A DNA stretch of 60,000 bases from Membranipora membranacea (taxonomy: Eukaryota > Bryozoa > Gymnolaemata > Cheilostomatida > Membraniporidae): NCBI GenBank assembly GCA_914767715.1, contig OU612074.1:2125501-2185500 (forward strand), given 5' to 3'. Positions 36,531 to 47,608 of this stretch are shown here, piece after piece (the stretch's first letter is position 1; each line of letters starts with the position of its first letter). The notes below the pieces were generated by a model. The model was not told the origin of the DNA. It worked only from the letters and a program-made list of their open reading frames with translations, and did no database searches. The position numbers and the translations under genes are program-made.

Positions 36531-36785
36531 CGTGCACCACAAGCAAATTGCTTCAAAGAGTGGGACACAATGCAGACTGTCCGGCGGCTCTGTGGCCAAA
36601 AGTCCTGGTTCAGGCGGCAGTTCGTTGCTGCTGAAAAACCTAACACCCGGCAGGTTTATGCCTCTCTGATGACGGACCCTGTCACAAAACAAATCAGATA
36701 ACGTCGCAAAACCCAAGCGAGGGTCGGCCATCGTCATGCAGGCATGCGGGGCGCACGGTCGAGAGGATTTCTTCCTCCAAGTGCC
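36531..36785 (+). other. probable rDNA 3' spacer carried with the 28S fragment
   Basis: GC-rich sequence that continues from the 28S end, unlike its AT-rich surroundings, and stops at about 36785 where the lectin flank resumes. Identity is inferred from position and composition. Confidence 0.45.
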
Positions 36786-36789
36786 GAGT

Positions 36790-37020
36790 TAGATTAAGAC
36801 TTGTTAGCAAAAGTGCACTTTGAATGATACCATTTTGTGCTATGCATAGCATATTAATATTTATTTAAAATCACCTCAGTAAGATTCAGCATAGATGGTA
36901 TCAAAGCACTGTATATATAGTAAATCGTTTGGCTAAATTCAGCAATCTTAATAATGTGAGCCTGTTGCTATGTTGTTGATGTCATAAATGGTTTATGATG
37001 GTGTATCATTATAACCGTTG
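36790..37020. repeat. 3' flank of the intact lectin, repeated elsewhere
   Basis: Matches 33770-33950 plus 35330-35470 (same strand) and 9890-10196 (inverted). Confidence 0.7.
36860..36865 (-). terminator. candidate poly(A) signal AATAAA for the lectin
   Basis: AATAAA on the minus strand about 200 nt after the lectin stop codon. Confidence 0.35.
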
Positions 37021-37062
37021 TCAAATTGATATATTGGTGATATACTCCTACTTCTAATCCTC

Positions 37063-39675
37063 TCAATTGTCTCGCTCACAAATGTAGTTGAGCTTAGTAG
37101 GGCAGGGTGTATCCGCCATCTTTAGATCGTGGTCTTTGCCTCCTAGAGTGACACACATCCTCTTTCTCGACGTAAAGTCATCAGGCTGGCCAGGAAACCA
37201 CAGGATCCGAGGGATTGAGGTAAAATCTGTATAGCGATAGTTTGCGCTTCTTTTGCGGTCTTGTATGGCTCCGACCCAGTAAGCTTCATCTGTTTTCCCT
37301 TCACAAAGTGAATGAATAAAAGTCAGGATATCTATTGCTTCTATTTAGAGTCAAAGTTACAATATGAAATATTTGCTCCATCAAGAAGGTTGTCGGTTGT
37401 AGCCGCATAGTTTGGAGTTGAAATGGTCGTGTTGAGATCCTCTGTAAGCCGAAACTGTGCTATCCTAGATTTTAATACTAATACTAACGTACCAAGAGAC
37501 AAACTCAGCATCCGACAATTGAGGGTTTGGTTGAAATAGACTTCATGTGTCAAGATGGCAATGTGCATCATATAATCATGTCATGCAAGGTGGGAAAGTT
37601 TCAAAAGAATGCCCATAATCAAATTTCGAGTGACTGCTAAGGATTAATAGCCTGGGACCAGCTTACCCAAATTGGTTCTGATTGCCTCAATCCTTTGTGC
37701 CTCAGCAGCATATTTGACCAAAGCTAGGTCACCTCCTAACGCCTGACAAGCCTGCCTGGCATTGTTCCATGAGCTGTCAGAATCTTCGACAAATTTGATA
37801 CATGTCATGTGATTTCGAACCCAGGTGTCCTCACATATGGGCTGAAGAGCAGCTAAAAAGAGAGATGTTGAGAATTCAATTAGGTTTGGCATTTTACAAG
37901 AAAGTGGATAGCGAAGACAAGTTCATGGACTTTTAATGACATAATGTTACAGTAACTATGCCATTGACAGTGTAGTTTGTCTATCAAAATATTCAATGTG
38001 GTTTGTAGTTAAATATACATCTAAACCACATACAAGAAAAAACCTAGGTGGGCGTCAATAAAGGTGTTCATATCGCTTTATAAAGTTGCTTTTGGACAGT
38101 TCACCATTACAGAGTAATGATTACTCAACTCAACACAACATTACAATTACCCATACTAAGATTTTATTTGCGCCCACACAGCCAGCGTCTTCATCCTCAA
38201 ATGTTGTTTTTTGAAAAAAAAAGCATGCCAGGTAATGCTCATCATAATAGTAGACTCTGAGGGCATTCACTCTAATAATCGCTGGTATCAAGTTCATAGG
38301 CCGGAGATTCGCAGTGAGTCTGAGATCAATAAAAATAGAACAGGTATAATTTATTCTGTTGTTTGTATAATTCATGACCTACTTTCACAGATATAGTCTT
38401 GTCTCTCTCCACAGTTGTCATCCCCAAACTCATAGTTATCAGCGGCTGTGCCCATCTCTACACATTGGGTACTCGATGACAGGTAATTACTTGGCTCTCC
38501 AGAAGACCACAGCTCATCGTTAAAGGTGATGCCGCTATTATAACTGAATAGATTAGCTCCAGTCGTAGTCTGACTCGCTCCAACCCAGTAGTCTGAATCA
38601 GTGAAGCCTGAAATGAAGCAACAAGTGTAAGAAAACTAATTTCGGAAAGAAGAAATTTGAGAGAGTGGTTTATTCTCCTTGTTCACAACAACCTGAATAC
38701 CGTTTTACTGCAATTCTGTACCCCTTGTTTTAATTGGCGAGGAGTTAAACAATCCACTTGGTCTCTTTTTAAACCAGAAGGCAACTACTCTGGTATTCAT
38801 ACAACATAGTAAGCTGTTCTCAAATCAGGTTGGGAAATGAAGCGATAAGTGTGGAGACTGCTCCAAGAAAGAGGATAGCCTTGTGACATAGTATAGTTCT
38901 GCAGCACGGCAATGGTGGCGCTGCCTTCCATCAAGAAAGGCAACTCCAAGACTACAACGTTATGGGATAGAAAAGTCAGTGTACTATTGAGACCAAAATA
39001 TTTCCGTACTATGGGTTGTCATTGATTTCCAATTGGAGTATCATTTCGGGTGACATGAAGTCTTACGTGACAAATTGGCTGGGCTCTATCTGGTGCTGCG
39101 TCACTTTGCGGGTTTGGTTAGTCTGGGGCTCCTGAAAACCTCACGACGCCGCCATGTGACAGCATCAAAGCCGCCGAAGCTCTAATATTGTATGCCTCAA
39201 CAGTTCGCACATGCTCAGTTCCAAGGAAGTTGAAACATTGGTGCGTTGTTGTTTAGACATTTTGGTTGTTAATTTCCATGTGTTCTTGGGCTCTTACCGT
39301 TGTCTATGCGTATTTGTTTCAGAGTATCAGCCTCGATACCATCTTTGACCATTACCAGATTTCCACTTCTCTCGGCACAAAAAGCCTGAGCAGCTGCCCA
39401 ACTTTTCTGATTTCTACTGAACCAGTAACATTTATCACCCTCCTCCTCACGAAACCAAGCAGGTGGACAGCGTCGGACTGAAACATATGTATTATATTAC
39501 ATCGTAAGCCTGAATTCTACATGCTACATGATTGCAACGATCAGGTGCAGCAGGTGAGCTTTGAAACCTTGGATATATTTTATTCCTTGCCACCAAGTAC
39601 CTTTGCAGGATCATTAAGCTTACCGGTCTGAGCTGAGAATGCTGCCAGTAAACTGGTCAGAATAAAAACCATCAT
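37063..39675 (-). CDS. secreted two-CRD C-type lectin, 5 exons, 292 aa
   Basis: Exons 39675-39624, 39477-39298, 38607-38383, 37852-37667 and 37298-37063 join in one phase (879 nt). Exon 1 is a signal peptide (MMVFILTSLLAAFSAQT). CRD1 (exons 2-3) has CPPAWF, DKCYWFS, AFCAERSGNL, DYWVGAS, then EPS where a mannose-type site has EPN, and DDNCGERQDYICE. CRD2 (exons 4-5) has ICEDTWV, MTCIKF, QACQALGGDLALV, AYWVGAI, WFPGQPDDF with the QPD galactose-type motif, CVTL, TPCPTKLNYICE. Both domains have six cysteines (long form). Neither keeps a clear WND, so calcium-dependent sugar binding is uncertain. The splice sites are clean and no lesion is seen; the plus-strand copy at 6.7-9.9 kb is its decayed duplicate. 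Confidence 0.92.
38868..39225. repeat. dispersed repeat in lectin intron 2, copy 1
   Basis: GGATAGCCTTG..GACATAGT, CTGCCTTCCATCAAG, CAACTCCAAGA and the end CAACAGTTCGCACATGC recur in order at about 54023-54275. Confidence 0.65.
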
Positions 39676-39689
39676 CAGCTCCCTCCTAA

Positions 39690-41860
39690 AACAAGAGAGC
39701 GTATGTAAAAGCTTACAAATTGAGAGAATTACGAAAAAAAGTCAAATGTCTTCTTTTTGTTATTTTAAAGTTATCCTACACTTCAAAATTGTGCTACAGA
39801 CCTTCTGCATTGAGAAGAAACGTGTCAACTACAGTAGAACCATCATGCTTCTCTGCATGGTTTTTCACTCATAACTTTTGGGCCAATTGGTCAATCACAT
39901 TCTTACTTTCACATTAATTCCATCAATGTCTCAAATTACATCTTGTAAAGTTTTGAGGATGGATGCACATAACTTCCTGAAATATAGCCAGATAAAAATA
40001 GCTTCTCTCGATTTTGTTTATTTGCTTGTTTTGATGGCTTCCTGCAGATCAAATGACTAGTCACAACGTAACGTTATTTCAGTCTGATGAAAGTATTGGC
40101 TGAGGTTATAATAGCTTTCGCAGTAGCGATAAAGGTAGCTTTGGAAACTAATCTTGAGCTATTCTACAAACTTCACGAATTTCCATGTGCACCATCCATT
40201 TGTGTAACTAGTTATCACAGTAATTACAATCATGCATCGGCATTACAACTGGATACTGATGTAGCTTCCTGCAAAATGAGTCATAACTTGCATACTAAAA
40301 CAAAACATATTGGCTCATAGATAAAAAATCAACTTTTCTTTCAGGACACACCTACCTTTGTAAAAGCTCCATCTTTTGACACAGTTGGTGTGTTGCTAAG
40401 AACTCCAGAACATGAATCAGATCTCACTGTGAGAATACATTTATACCAAAAAATTGATTGCCAGCTGTAATAAAATTTCAAACCTAAACATTACACACAC
40501 AGATGCATATTATCACCTACCGCCTACATTTCCTACTGAATCAGACAAAATCACTTTACCCTGTAATCTAAGCTTGAAAGCATGATTCATAGAGACCATT
40601 GGCGTTGTTATAATCACTATTATCAGCAGTCCTTCGATTTCTCCAGTCAAACCACCAAATACCAAACTGTCATTATTTCTGAGACAATCACGAAACTTAG
40701 AATTCCCTGGTGTGAGTGTGACATGATCTCTTCTCATGTTGTAACCTGTGAGTTACAGCTCACCTCAGTGATCACGAAACTTGTCTTTTACCTTTGTAAT
40801 GTTGGCTAAGACAGAGTCCACAATGATGCCGCTAAAATTTAGTTTGAAGTTTGTGTCTTAACCTTATCCGTCCTGTTTTTGTTGGGTTGATAGTCCTGGA
40901 AGTATATCTGTCACTGATCTGCTGATTCTTTTGAGAAATCCCATAGAAAACCTGCAAAGTTATAAATTTTAGCATAACAAATTTAGCCAAGGAATCAATC
41001 GAATGGAACAACAATCTGATAAATGGCCTACAGGTTATGGTTTAAGGTCAATAAATCACCAAAACAGCGCTCACATGGCTTCAGTATCAAAATCTGTTTT
41101 TATAAACTCATGCAAATGTGCATCAATATCGATCTTAATTTGACCGTCAACATTAATGGTCTGCTGCTTCCAAATTCCTGATTTATATTACCTGTGAGGT
41201 GAAGCATTACAAGTTTACAGAACAATATTAAAAGAATTATCTCAGTACTACATTAGTAGGGGATTTAATTTGACTCTATTTGATCCACCCCGTAAGTTCA
41301 GAGGACAATGCCTAAAACTACTAGTGTCAGTGCTACTGAGGCTATGGGTGAATCGTGTTTATTGTGAGGCATCCTCCACACACCATCCCCAACCCTCGCC
41401 GCCCACTTATTCGTAACAAAATAAAAGTTCCATATTTACTTAAAAAAAACCTGAAAGTTTGACACTTTGTTTTACAGCCATTTGTCTGACTGATATTTAT
41501 TATCATTTTTTTCATCGAATCAAGAAGATGACTAAATCACTTCAAACAGTGACAGATGTTATCCTATCCTTGCTGTTGGTGATGATCGCAGTGAGATTGC
41601 TCAATACATTACACATTGTGCTCACAAAAAAGCTCAAGGTTATAGCTACATGATGGAGACTCATGTTTCACTTCAACAGAGACGCCTTATATTTCCAATC
41701 AATTGTATCAATTATCTTTCATAAACACGATGAAAGTTTGCAGTTGAGTGTATCTTTTTTTGAAAACTTCATGAAATAACAGCATTGCTAAATGAAATGA
41801 TCCTCATATCAGAGACATATTTCTGCAAAACCGCGACCCTGCATGTTTTGATACTGATTG
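39690..41860. other. no gene supported
   Basis: Upstream of the lectin. A minus-strand stretch at 40957-40868 has a fair acceptor (CTTTGCAG) and a weak donor, but I found no partner exon or homology. Confidence 0.4.
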
Positions 41861-42110
41861 GCAGGTCAGCGTCATTCTTATACAGAACTATAACAGCTCC
41901 TCTCTGTGTAGCCTGTCTTGACAAGCTTTGTTCGGTGGGGGGGACCCCCACCGAACAAAGCTTGTCAAGACAGGCTACTCTCTGTGATACAGAACTACAA
42001 CAGCACCGCTCTGTGATACAGAACTACAACAGCTCCGCTCTGTGATACAGAACTACAACATATCCACTCTTATATACAAACTATATTACTGCTCTGTAAA
42101 TCAGAATTAC
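41855..42110. repeat. 28-29-bp minisatellite
   Basis: Units of CTCTGTGATACAGAACTACAACAGCTCCG type, about four clear copies decaying at both ends, interrupted by the palindrome at 41908. Confidence 0.85.
41908..41978. mobile_element. 71-bp near-perfect palindrome with target duplication
   Basis: Two exact 34-bp arms (from GTAGCCTGTCTTGACAAGCT to its mirror) surround only GGA. TCTCTGT flanks both sides (41901-41907 and 41979-41985), and removing one copy plus the palindrome restores the minisatellite phase. It looks like an insertion; it is too short to code. Confidence 0.85.
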
Positions 42111-42589
42111 TATAGTGGTGTATAAATACTTCATGTGAAGAAGCTTACCATCTACAAAGATGGGAAACCATCATTATCACATGAAAAGTTCCTGTTCAGC
42201 TGAACACTATAGTCAGCCCTACAATCGTACACACATTGTATAATTTAAGATTGGTATTTGCTGAAAATCTGTAGTTTCCCGATCTATCCATTGAAACAAC
42301 AACCATATATATTGAAAAACAAATTCACGACTAAAAAGTTGCATAAAACTTTGTTTTCTGGAAGTTGTCCCCTATCGCTAGTAGAGAAGACAATGACTTG
42401 CAGGGTATCGCTTTATTGCACACGTGAGGACTCCTTTTTCGATCTTCCTCGTAATTACTTCATGTACACACTCTTCAGTTATTAACGCTAAATCTGCTGA
42501 GCTTGAAGGTTAAGCAGATGATCATACAGACCCTATAAACAAAATTGGGACATCCAGAAATCCCCAGTTTGTAGGGCCTGTATCATCAT

Positions 42590-42815
42590 CAGAGAGAGAG
42601 AGAGAGAGAGAGAGGGAGGGAGGGAGGGAGGGAGGGAGGGAGGGAGGGAGGGAGGGAGGGAGGGAGGGAGGGAGGGAGGGAGGGAGGGAGGGAGGGAGGG
42701 AGGGAGGGAGGGAGGGAGGGAGGGAGGGAGGGAGGGAGGGAGGGAGGGAGGGAGGGAGGGAGGGAGGGAGGGAGGGAGGGAGAGAGGGAGAGAGGGAGAG
42801 AGAGAGAGAGAGAGT
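42590..42815. repeat. GA / GGGA purine tract
   Basis: (GA)n passes into about 170 bp of (GGGA)n and back to (GA)n, followed by TGTCACACC units to about 42870. Confidence 0.98.
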
Positions 42816-42879
42816 CACATCTGTCATACCTGTCACACCTGTCACACCTGACACACCTGACATACCTGTCACGTCTAAG

Positions 42880-43590
42880 CTACTGGTTACGAAATAATTA
42901 TCTGCACTCCGAAGTTCTCAGAATAAACAGATTCTCAGCAGATAGTGACTTAATAAAATCTAGTTTTATTATTTTTATGCATCGATTAGTTATTCACAAA
43001 GTTCTACAGAACATCCGAGGACTATTTTAGTTCACAGTGAAAACACAATTTTAATTCATATCTACGAAAATGCTAACGCTAAAGTACATACATAAACACA
43101 ATAGCATTAAACTAATTTTATTAAGCCATGGGGAGCCTTTTTGTTTCATGGTCAATATTGAAAGCACGAGTTGGCCAAATGACATTTGCATATTGACAGA
43201 TATGAACTGAATGTGTTGCTATTGGTGAGTTGTAAATTCTTTTTTTTTGCAGATATGCCGAGGGGGGGGGGGCGTCAGTAAAAATCTGAGGGGCTCAGGC
43301 TAATATGCACTTTGCTTGGTACACATCCAAGCAGCATAAAATACGTATAATAAGTTTGGAATTCATCAGAACTTTACATTTTAACCTGTCCAACCAGATA
43401 GAGATTCCGTTTCAGTGTATGACATTGAAAATTTGATACCTCAGAAATTTTGATAGCATAACTTTGTAACCACGATTCTTCTTTTGCTAAATTTCGTTTA
43501 CTAGAGACACATTTTAACTTTTGATGTTTATAAGAATTTCCTCTTTCTCATATTCAACATGGTGCTGACAAGCCAATCATGGCCTTAGAA
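42880..43590. other. no gene recognised
   Basis: AT-rich spacer with a short G run at about 43262. Confidence 0.45.
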
Positions 43591-43591
43591 T

Positions 43592-45150
43592 AACAATGTA
43601 GTAACCTTCCTGAAGAAATCAGGAAAAGACAACTACCTGGAGACGAAATCATATAGACCTATCACCATCAGTTCATATGTTGGAAAAACACTTGAACACA
43701 TTCTTGAGTAACGAATCAGAGACTTTGCTGAAAACAAAATGCTGATTCCTCAATGTCAATATGGATTCCGCAGTAACAGAAGCACCAATTCCTACTAAAC
43801 CAACCTGGTTTCAACAATTGAACATCAGCTTAAAAAGAAGAACAAAGTCTCAGGACTATATCTAGGCCTTCAGAAAGCTTTTGATTCTGTGTGGCATTCC
43901 GGATTGCTATACAGGTTAGCAGAATGTGGAATTACCGGAAGAATCTTCTACACTATCAAAGACTTTCTGGTCAACAGGAGAATCAAACTAAAAATAAACT
44001 CGCATATCTCACCGGAGTCGGAGTGCCCAATAGGACTTCCACAGGGTAGTGTACTATCCCCTCTCCTATCTATCCTGTATACCAGAGATTTGCTACAAAA
44101 CTTAAGAGGTCTAGCACTTCAGTTTGCCGATGACTGCTCAGTCAGTTTTTGGGCTGAAGATGATCACACCCATTAAAGAATGGTCACTGAGAACTGTGAT
44201 GTAATTTCCTCATGGCTGAACAGGTGGCAGATTGCAGCAAATTGCCTGAAAACAGATCTTATTATCTTTGAAGGCAGTCTCGAGACACCTTCCATTCAGC
44301 AAACAGCAATCCAAGTGGCAATGTCTACAAAGGTCCTAGGAATCACAATAGATCGTTCTATAAAGTTTACATCACAACTTGAGATAGCCCGAGGCAGCCT
44401 TATACGAAAATGGAATATGCTAAAGCCCTATATAAACAACGGACTCAATATGCCAGTCACAAGAAAAATCTTAACCACTGTAATACTTCCAAAAGCTTGC
44501 TACGGTTCTCACATCTGGGATCAACAGCAACGGCTTTCAATAACTTCAACAACTCAAGGACCTCCTAAGAGTCCCGTACCACCCTGCACAGGAGCTTTTA
44601 CATGCACTGTCTGGGGTCCTTCCATTGGACTTACAACATAGACGCAACCGTCTCTCAACACTTCGTCAACTCATCACAACTGACAACATCGGTATCCTAT
44701 CATCCAACTCGAAGAGCAGGCTATCAATCGCCTGTCTAACAGACCTCAAGTCAATCGGTGGCTGAGAGGTCACCATGACAACAGCAACAGCTGGATGTTT
44801 AAAATGGTCAAGAATATCAGCAGTAATAGTGAAGGAATCACATCGTCGATGGAACAGCTATATAAACAGGAGCGATGTCACCTCAGCGGGGAGCTTGCTC
44901 GGCATCTGGAACGATAGCTTACATAAATATGACATTTTAAAGTTTTCAAGTGAAGCTGCTGCTCCAATCAAAGTCATCGGACAGATGTTATCACTGTTCT
45001 CAGGACAGTGTGATCTCCAGCTTTTTAGATACAAGATAGGATTATCCTACACACCTACTTGTGCGTGTCTAGAAGATGATGAAACACCTTGGCACTTCAT
45101 GTTCGAGTGCCCGATCTATAAGGTGAGCCTACCACGGAGTACGGCCTGAT
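43592..45150 (+). mobile_element. dead LINE, RT and C-terminal Cys/His region
   Basis: One plus-strand frame carries SYRPITISSYVGKTLEHIL, QCQYGFRSNRSTNS, KAFDSVWHSGLLYRL, IGLPQGSVLSPLLSILY, LQFADDCSV and VLGITIDRSIKF, broken by three in-frame TAA codons (near 43711, 43797, 44174). After further shifts, 44775-45149 ends with a CxC..H..C knuckle (CACLEDDETPWHFMFECPIY), typical of non-LTR C-termini. No endonuclease was found. Confidence 0.85.
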
Positions 45151-45159
45151 ATGCATATC

Positions 45160-46730
45160 AGCTCACTCACTCTATTGTGACACATATAGATGACCACTGT
45201 AACGACCATGTCTCAACAAATACCTGGCAACTTCCAAACTCTCCTCAACCGCAATAACTACTCAACACCGAAGGTGTAGAATTGGATCAGTCTGCTCCGC
45301 AGACAGGGCCGGGGCATTTTGTCCGTCGGGCTCCCGGGTTCACAAACCCTATGCCTACCCTGGCGCAAGCCTAGGTGTGGTATCTCGCATACTTCAACAC
45401 TATCGAGCTTTTCAGATCTTCAAATCCGTAACTTGAACATTTCAATAATAGGCAGTAGCCCTCATCTTTTCCGTGTTATTTTACTTAATATTCAGTGTAA
45501 CGTCTTTTCTGTTATACCTGTATATATGTTTATTTTATTAACCAGTCATTCATTCATGTAACATGTAAGACGCCATTGCCCTACCATATACATGCCACAC
45601 CGTACGCCTGGCTTACTCACTAAAGTGTATAATATAACTATAGCAGTCAAAACTAGTCAAGGTACACAACAAAATATTAATCCCTTGAAGTTATTCATAA
45701 ATTTTGCAATTCCGTGATTGAACGCATAACTGATCTATCTGTACTTCATACGACTTAAACAAGATGACGAATGAGGTCACCACACATATCCGCTTCATAC
45801 AAGCATAGTCTTGTCGGAGTGCCGACGTAGGGTACTCCTACTCAGGAGCTAAGTAGCATCGACACGGAGTCTTTGAAAATGGTGCAAGCCTCCTTAGTAT
45901 TATGGGTAAATTGTTGAGATATTTGGAGACTGACAAACATTTTACGAAATAAAATACAGTCAGATGTATATTGTCATAGTCACCTAACATTTGAGGTTGT
46001 CTTTATCAGTGCTATTTTTCACTTTCAGCTCCATCAACATTGAAATTAGGTCATGTAAAATAACTGTCTTACCTATTAGATCATGATAACTAACTAGTGT
46101 GTGGTAAGTCTTTCCAGGTTCCTAAATCTAACTGGTATGTGCGAAAAATCATATACATTTTCTAATACACAAAACTCTGAAGGATGACTGGATTTTTTTT
46201 TCGCTGATCGTTCCTCCTGCAAAAATAGCCTGAGCTCTCTGAAACTCTGAAAAGCTCTCTGATAACCAGTACTACCTTGGCAGAGGTGCTTGGCTTCATT
46301 TTAAAGATAAGGGAGAGAGTTAAATTGGGTCTGATAATGATTTGGTCGCCCTGGATGCTTTTCTATTCAGGCTCAGAACGCTAGACCGAAGGCTTGTGGT
46401 GTTAAATACACCATAGTAATATAAAAAGAGGCCTACTCTATAATAGAATTTTTAATTTTACATCGATGCCAGCTATTGTACAATTTGAGTTCATTCATAA
46501 CATAACAAAGGGAAAATCATATGATCAGATGATCATTATTTAGCTCAAGCTATAAAAACCATACATACAAAAGGAGCTATATATAGGAGAATATCACCGA
46601 GACAAAAAATAGCACTTATTGTGTTTTTCCTAGAGTGTCAATGAACTTTTACACTGATTGTGTACGTATTTCTATATAGCTAGCTAGGGCTGTATCACTT
46701 CACACTTTTCGTTGTGATCAAAAAGTTGCT
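45160..46730. other. no gene recognised
   Basis: Possible LINE 3' end to about 45560, then AT-rich spacer without recognised features. Confidence 0.4.
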
Positions 46731-46732
46731 TT

Positions 46733-46808
46733 TACTGCTGCTGCTTCTGCTGCCGCCATCGCCGCTGCTGCTGCCGCCGCTACTGCTTCTGCTGCTGCTG
46801 CTGCTATT
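46733..46808. repeat. CTG/CCG-type trinucleotide tract
   Basis: Imperfect GCT/GCC/TCT triplets. One frame would give poly-Ala, but the flanks are not coding. Confidence 0.85.
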
Positions 46809-46809
46809 G

Positions 46810-47608
46810 TTTCATACAGCTTGGTGCATCATAATGAACAATAACAGGAAAACATCTTTACTTATGAAGATAAAATCAAACAGAATCTGAGGTCACAGGA
46901 ATTTTGCAAAACAATTGCCAACTGCTAGTGCTGCAAATTCCGTGAGTTGCAATCGACAAAATGCATACATCAAATTACCAAAAACCCCTTTAAACCCAAA
47001 TAGGAGAAATTTTGTTATGATTCAAGTGAATCAAACTTACAATGAAGTGATGCAGCCCTTTAAAGCTCTTGGTGACCTTACTGCAGTGCACTGTAATGAA
47101 TTCATTGACTGACATAAAAACTGAGTTGTTTGGAAAACTCTGTACTTGTAAAAGACAAAGAGAGCGAGAATGTCATTAACAATAATCGAATCAGTACCTT
47201 TGACTTGTTGTTACAGGTGATTGGTTTTACATTAATGAAAAGGGCCTGGGGAAGCTGGGCCAAGAAGCGTACTTTCTAAAAGGTCATTCACACCATGGGA
47301 AACGTGGTCAGCGAAATAACGCAGTGGTTGCCCCAAACAAATAAGTACACCTGGCTTATTTTTACGAGCGATTAGTTTTGCTGAATAAAGGTATAATGTA
47401 ACATCTAGTATAGATGAATGCAGCCTCGCCCCAGGCAATAGGTCACGAAGACAGCTTGTAGCAGGTCATTCACACAATGAGGAATTCGGTCAGCGGAATC
47501 ATACATATAAAAAAGAATTGCACCATCTATTACCTTTAGTTAGCAAAAAGTCATCGGAGCAAGACCTTTATCTATTTTAGAACTTTACCCACTAAAAACT
47601 GTGATATA
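46810..47608. other. spacer with a short direct repeat
   Basis: GGTCATTCACAC.ATG..GGTCAGCG occurs at about 47281 and 47464. No gene was recognised. Confidence 0.4.

Noticed and set aside
39266-39481. Plus-strand ORF at the lectin
   Set aside because: Antisense shadow of C-type lectin exon 2.
40513-40957. Possible minus-strand exons (40957-40868 and about 40737-40513)
   Set aside because: The acceptor at 40958 is fair, but the donor is weak, the phases do not join and no domain was recognised.
42522-42872. Pro/Leu/Ser-rich ORF
   Set aside because: Translation of the GGGA simple repeat.
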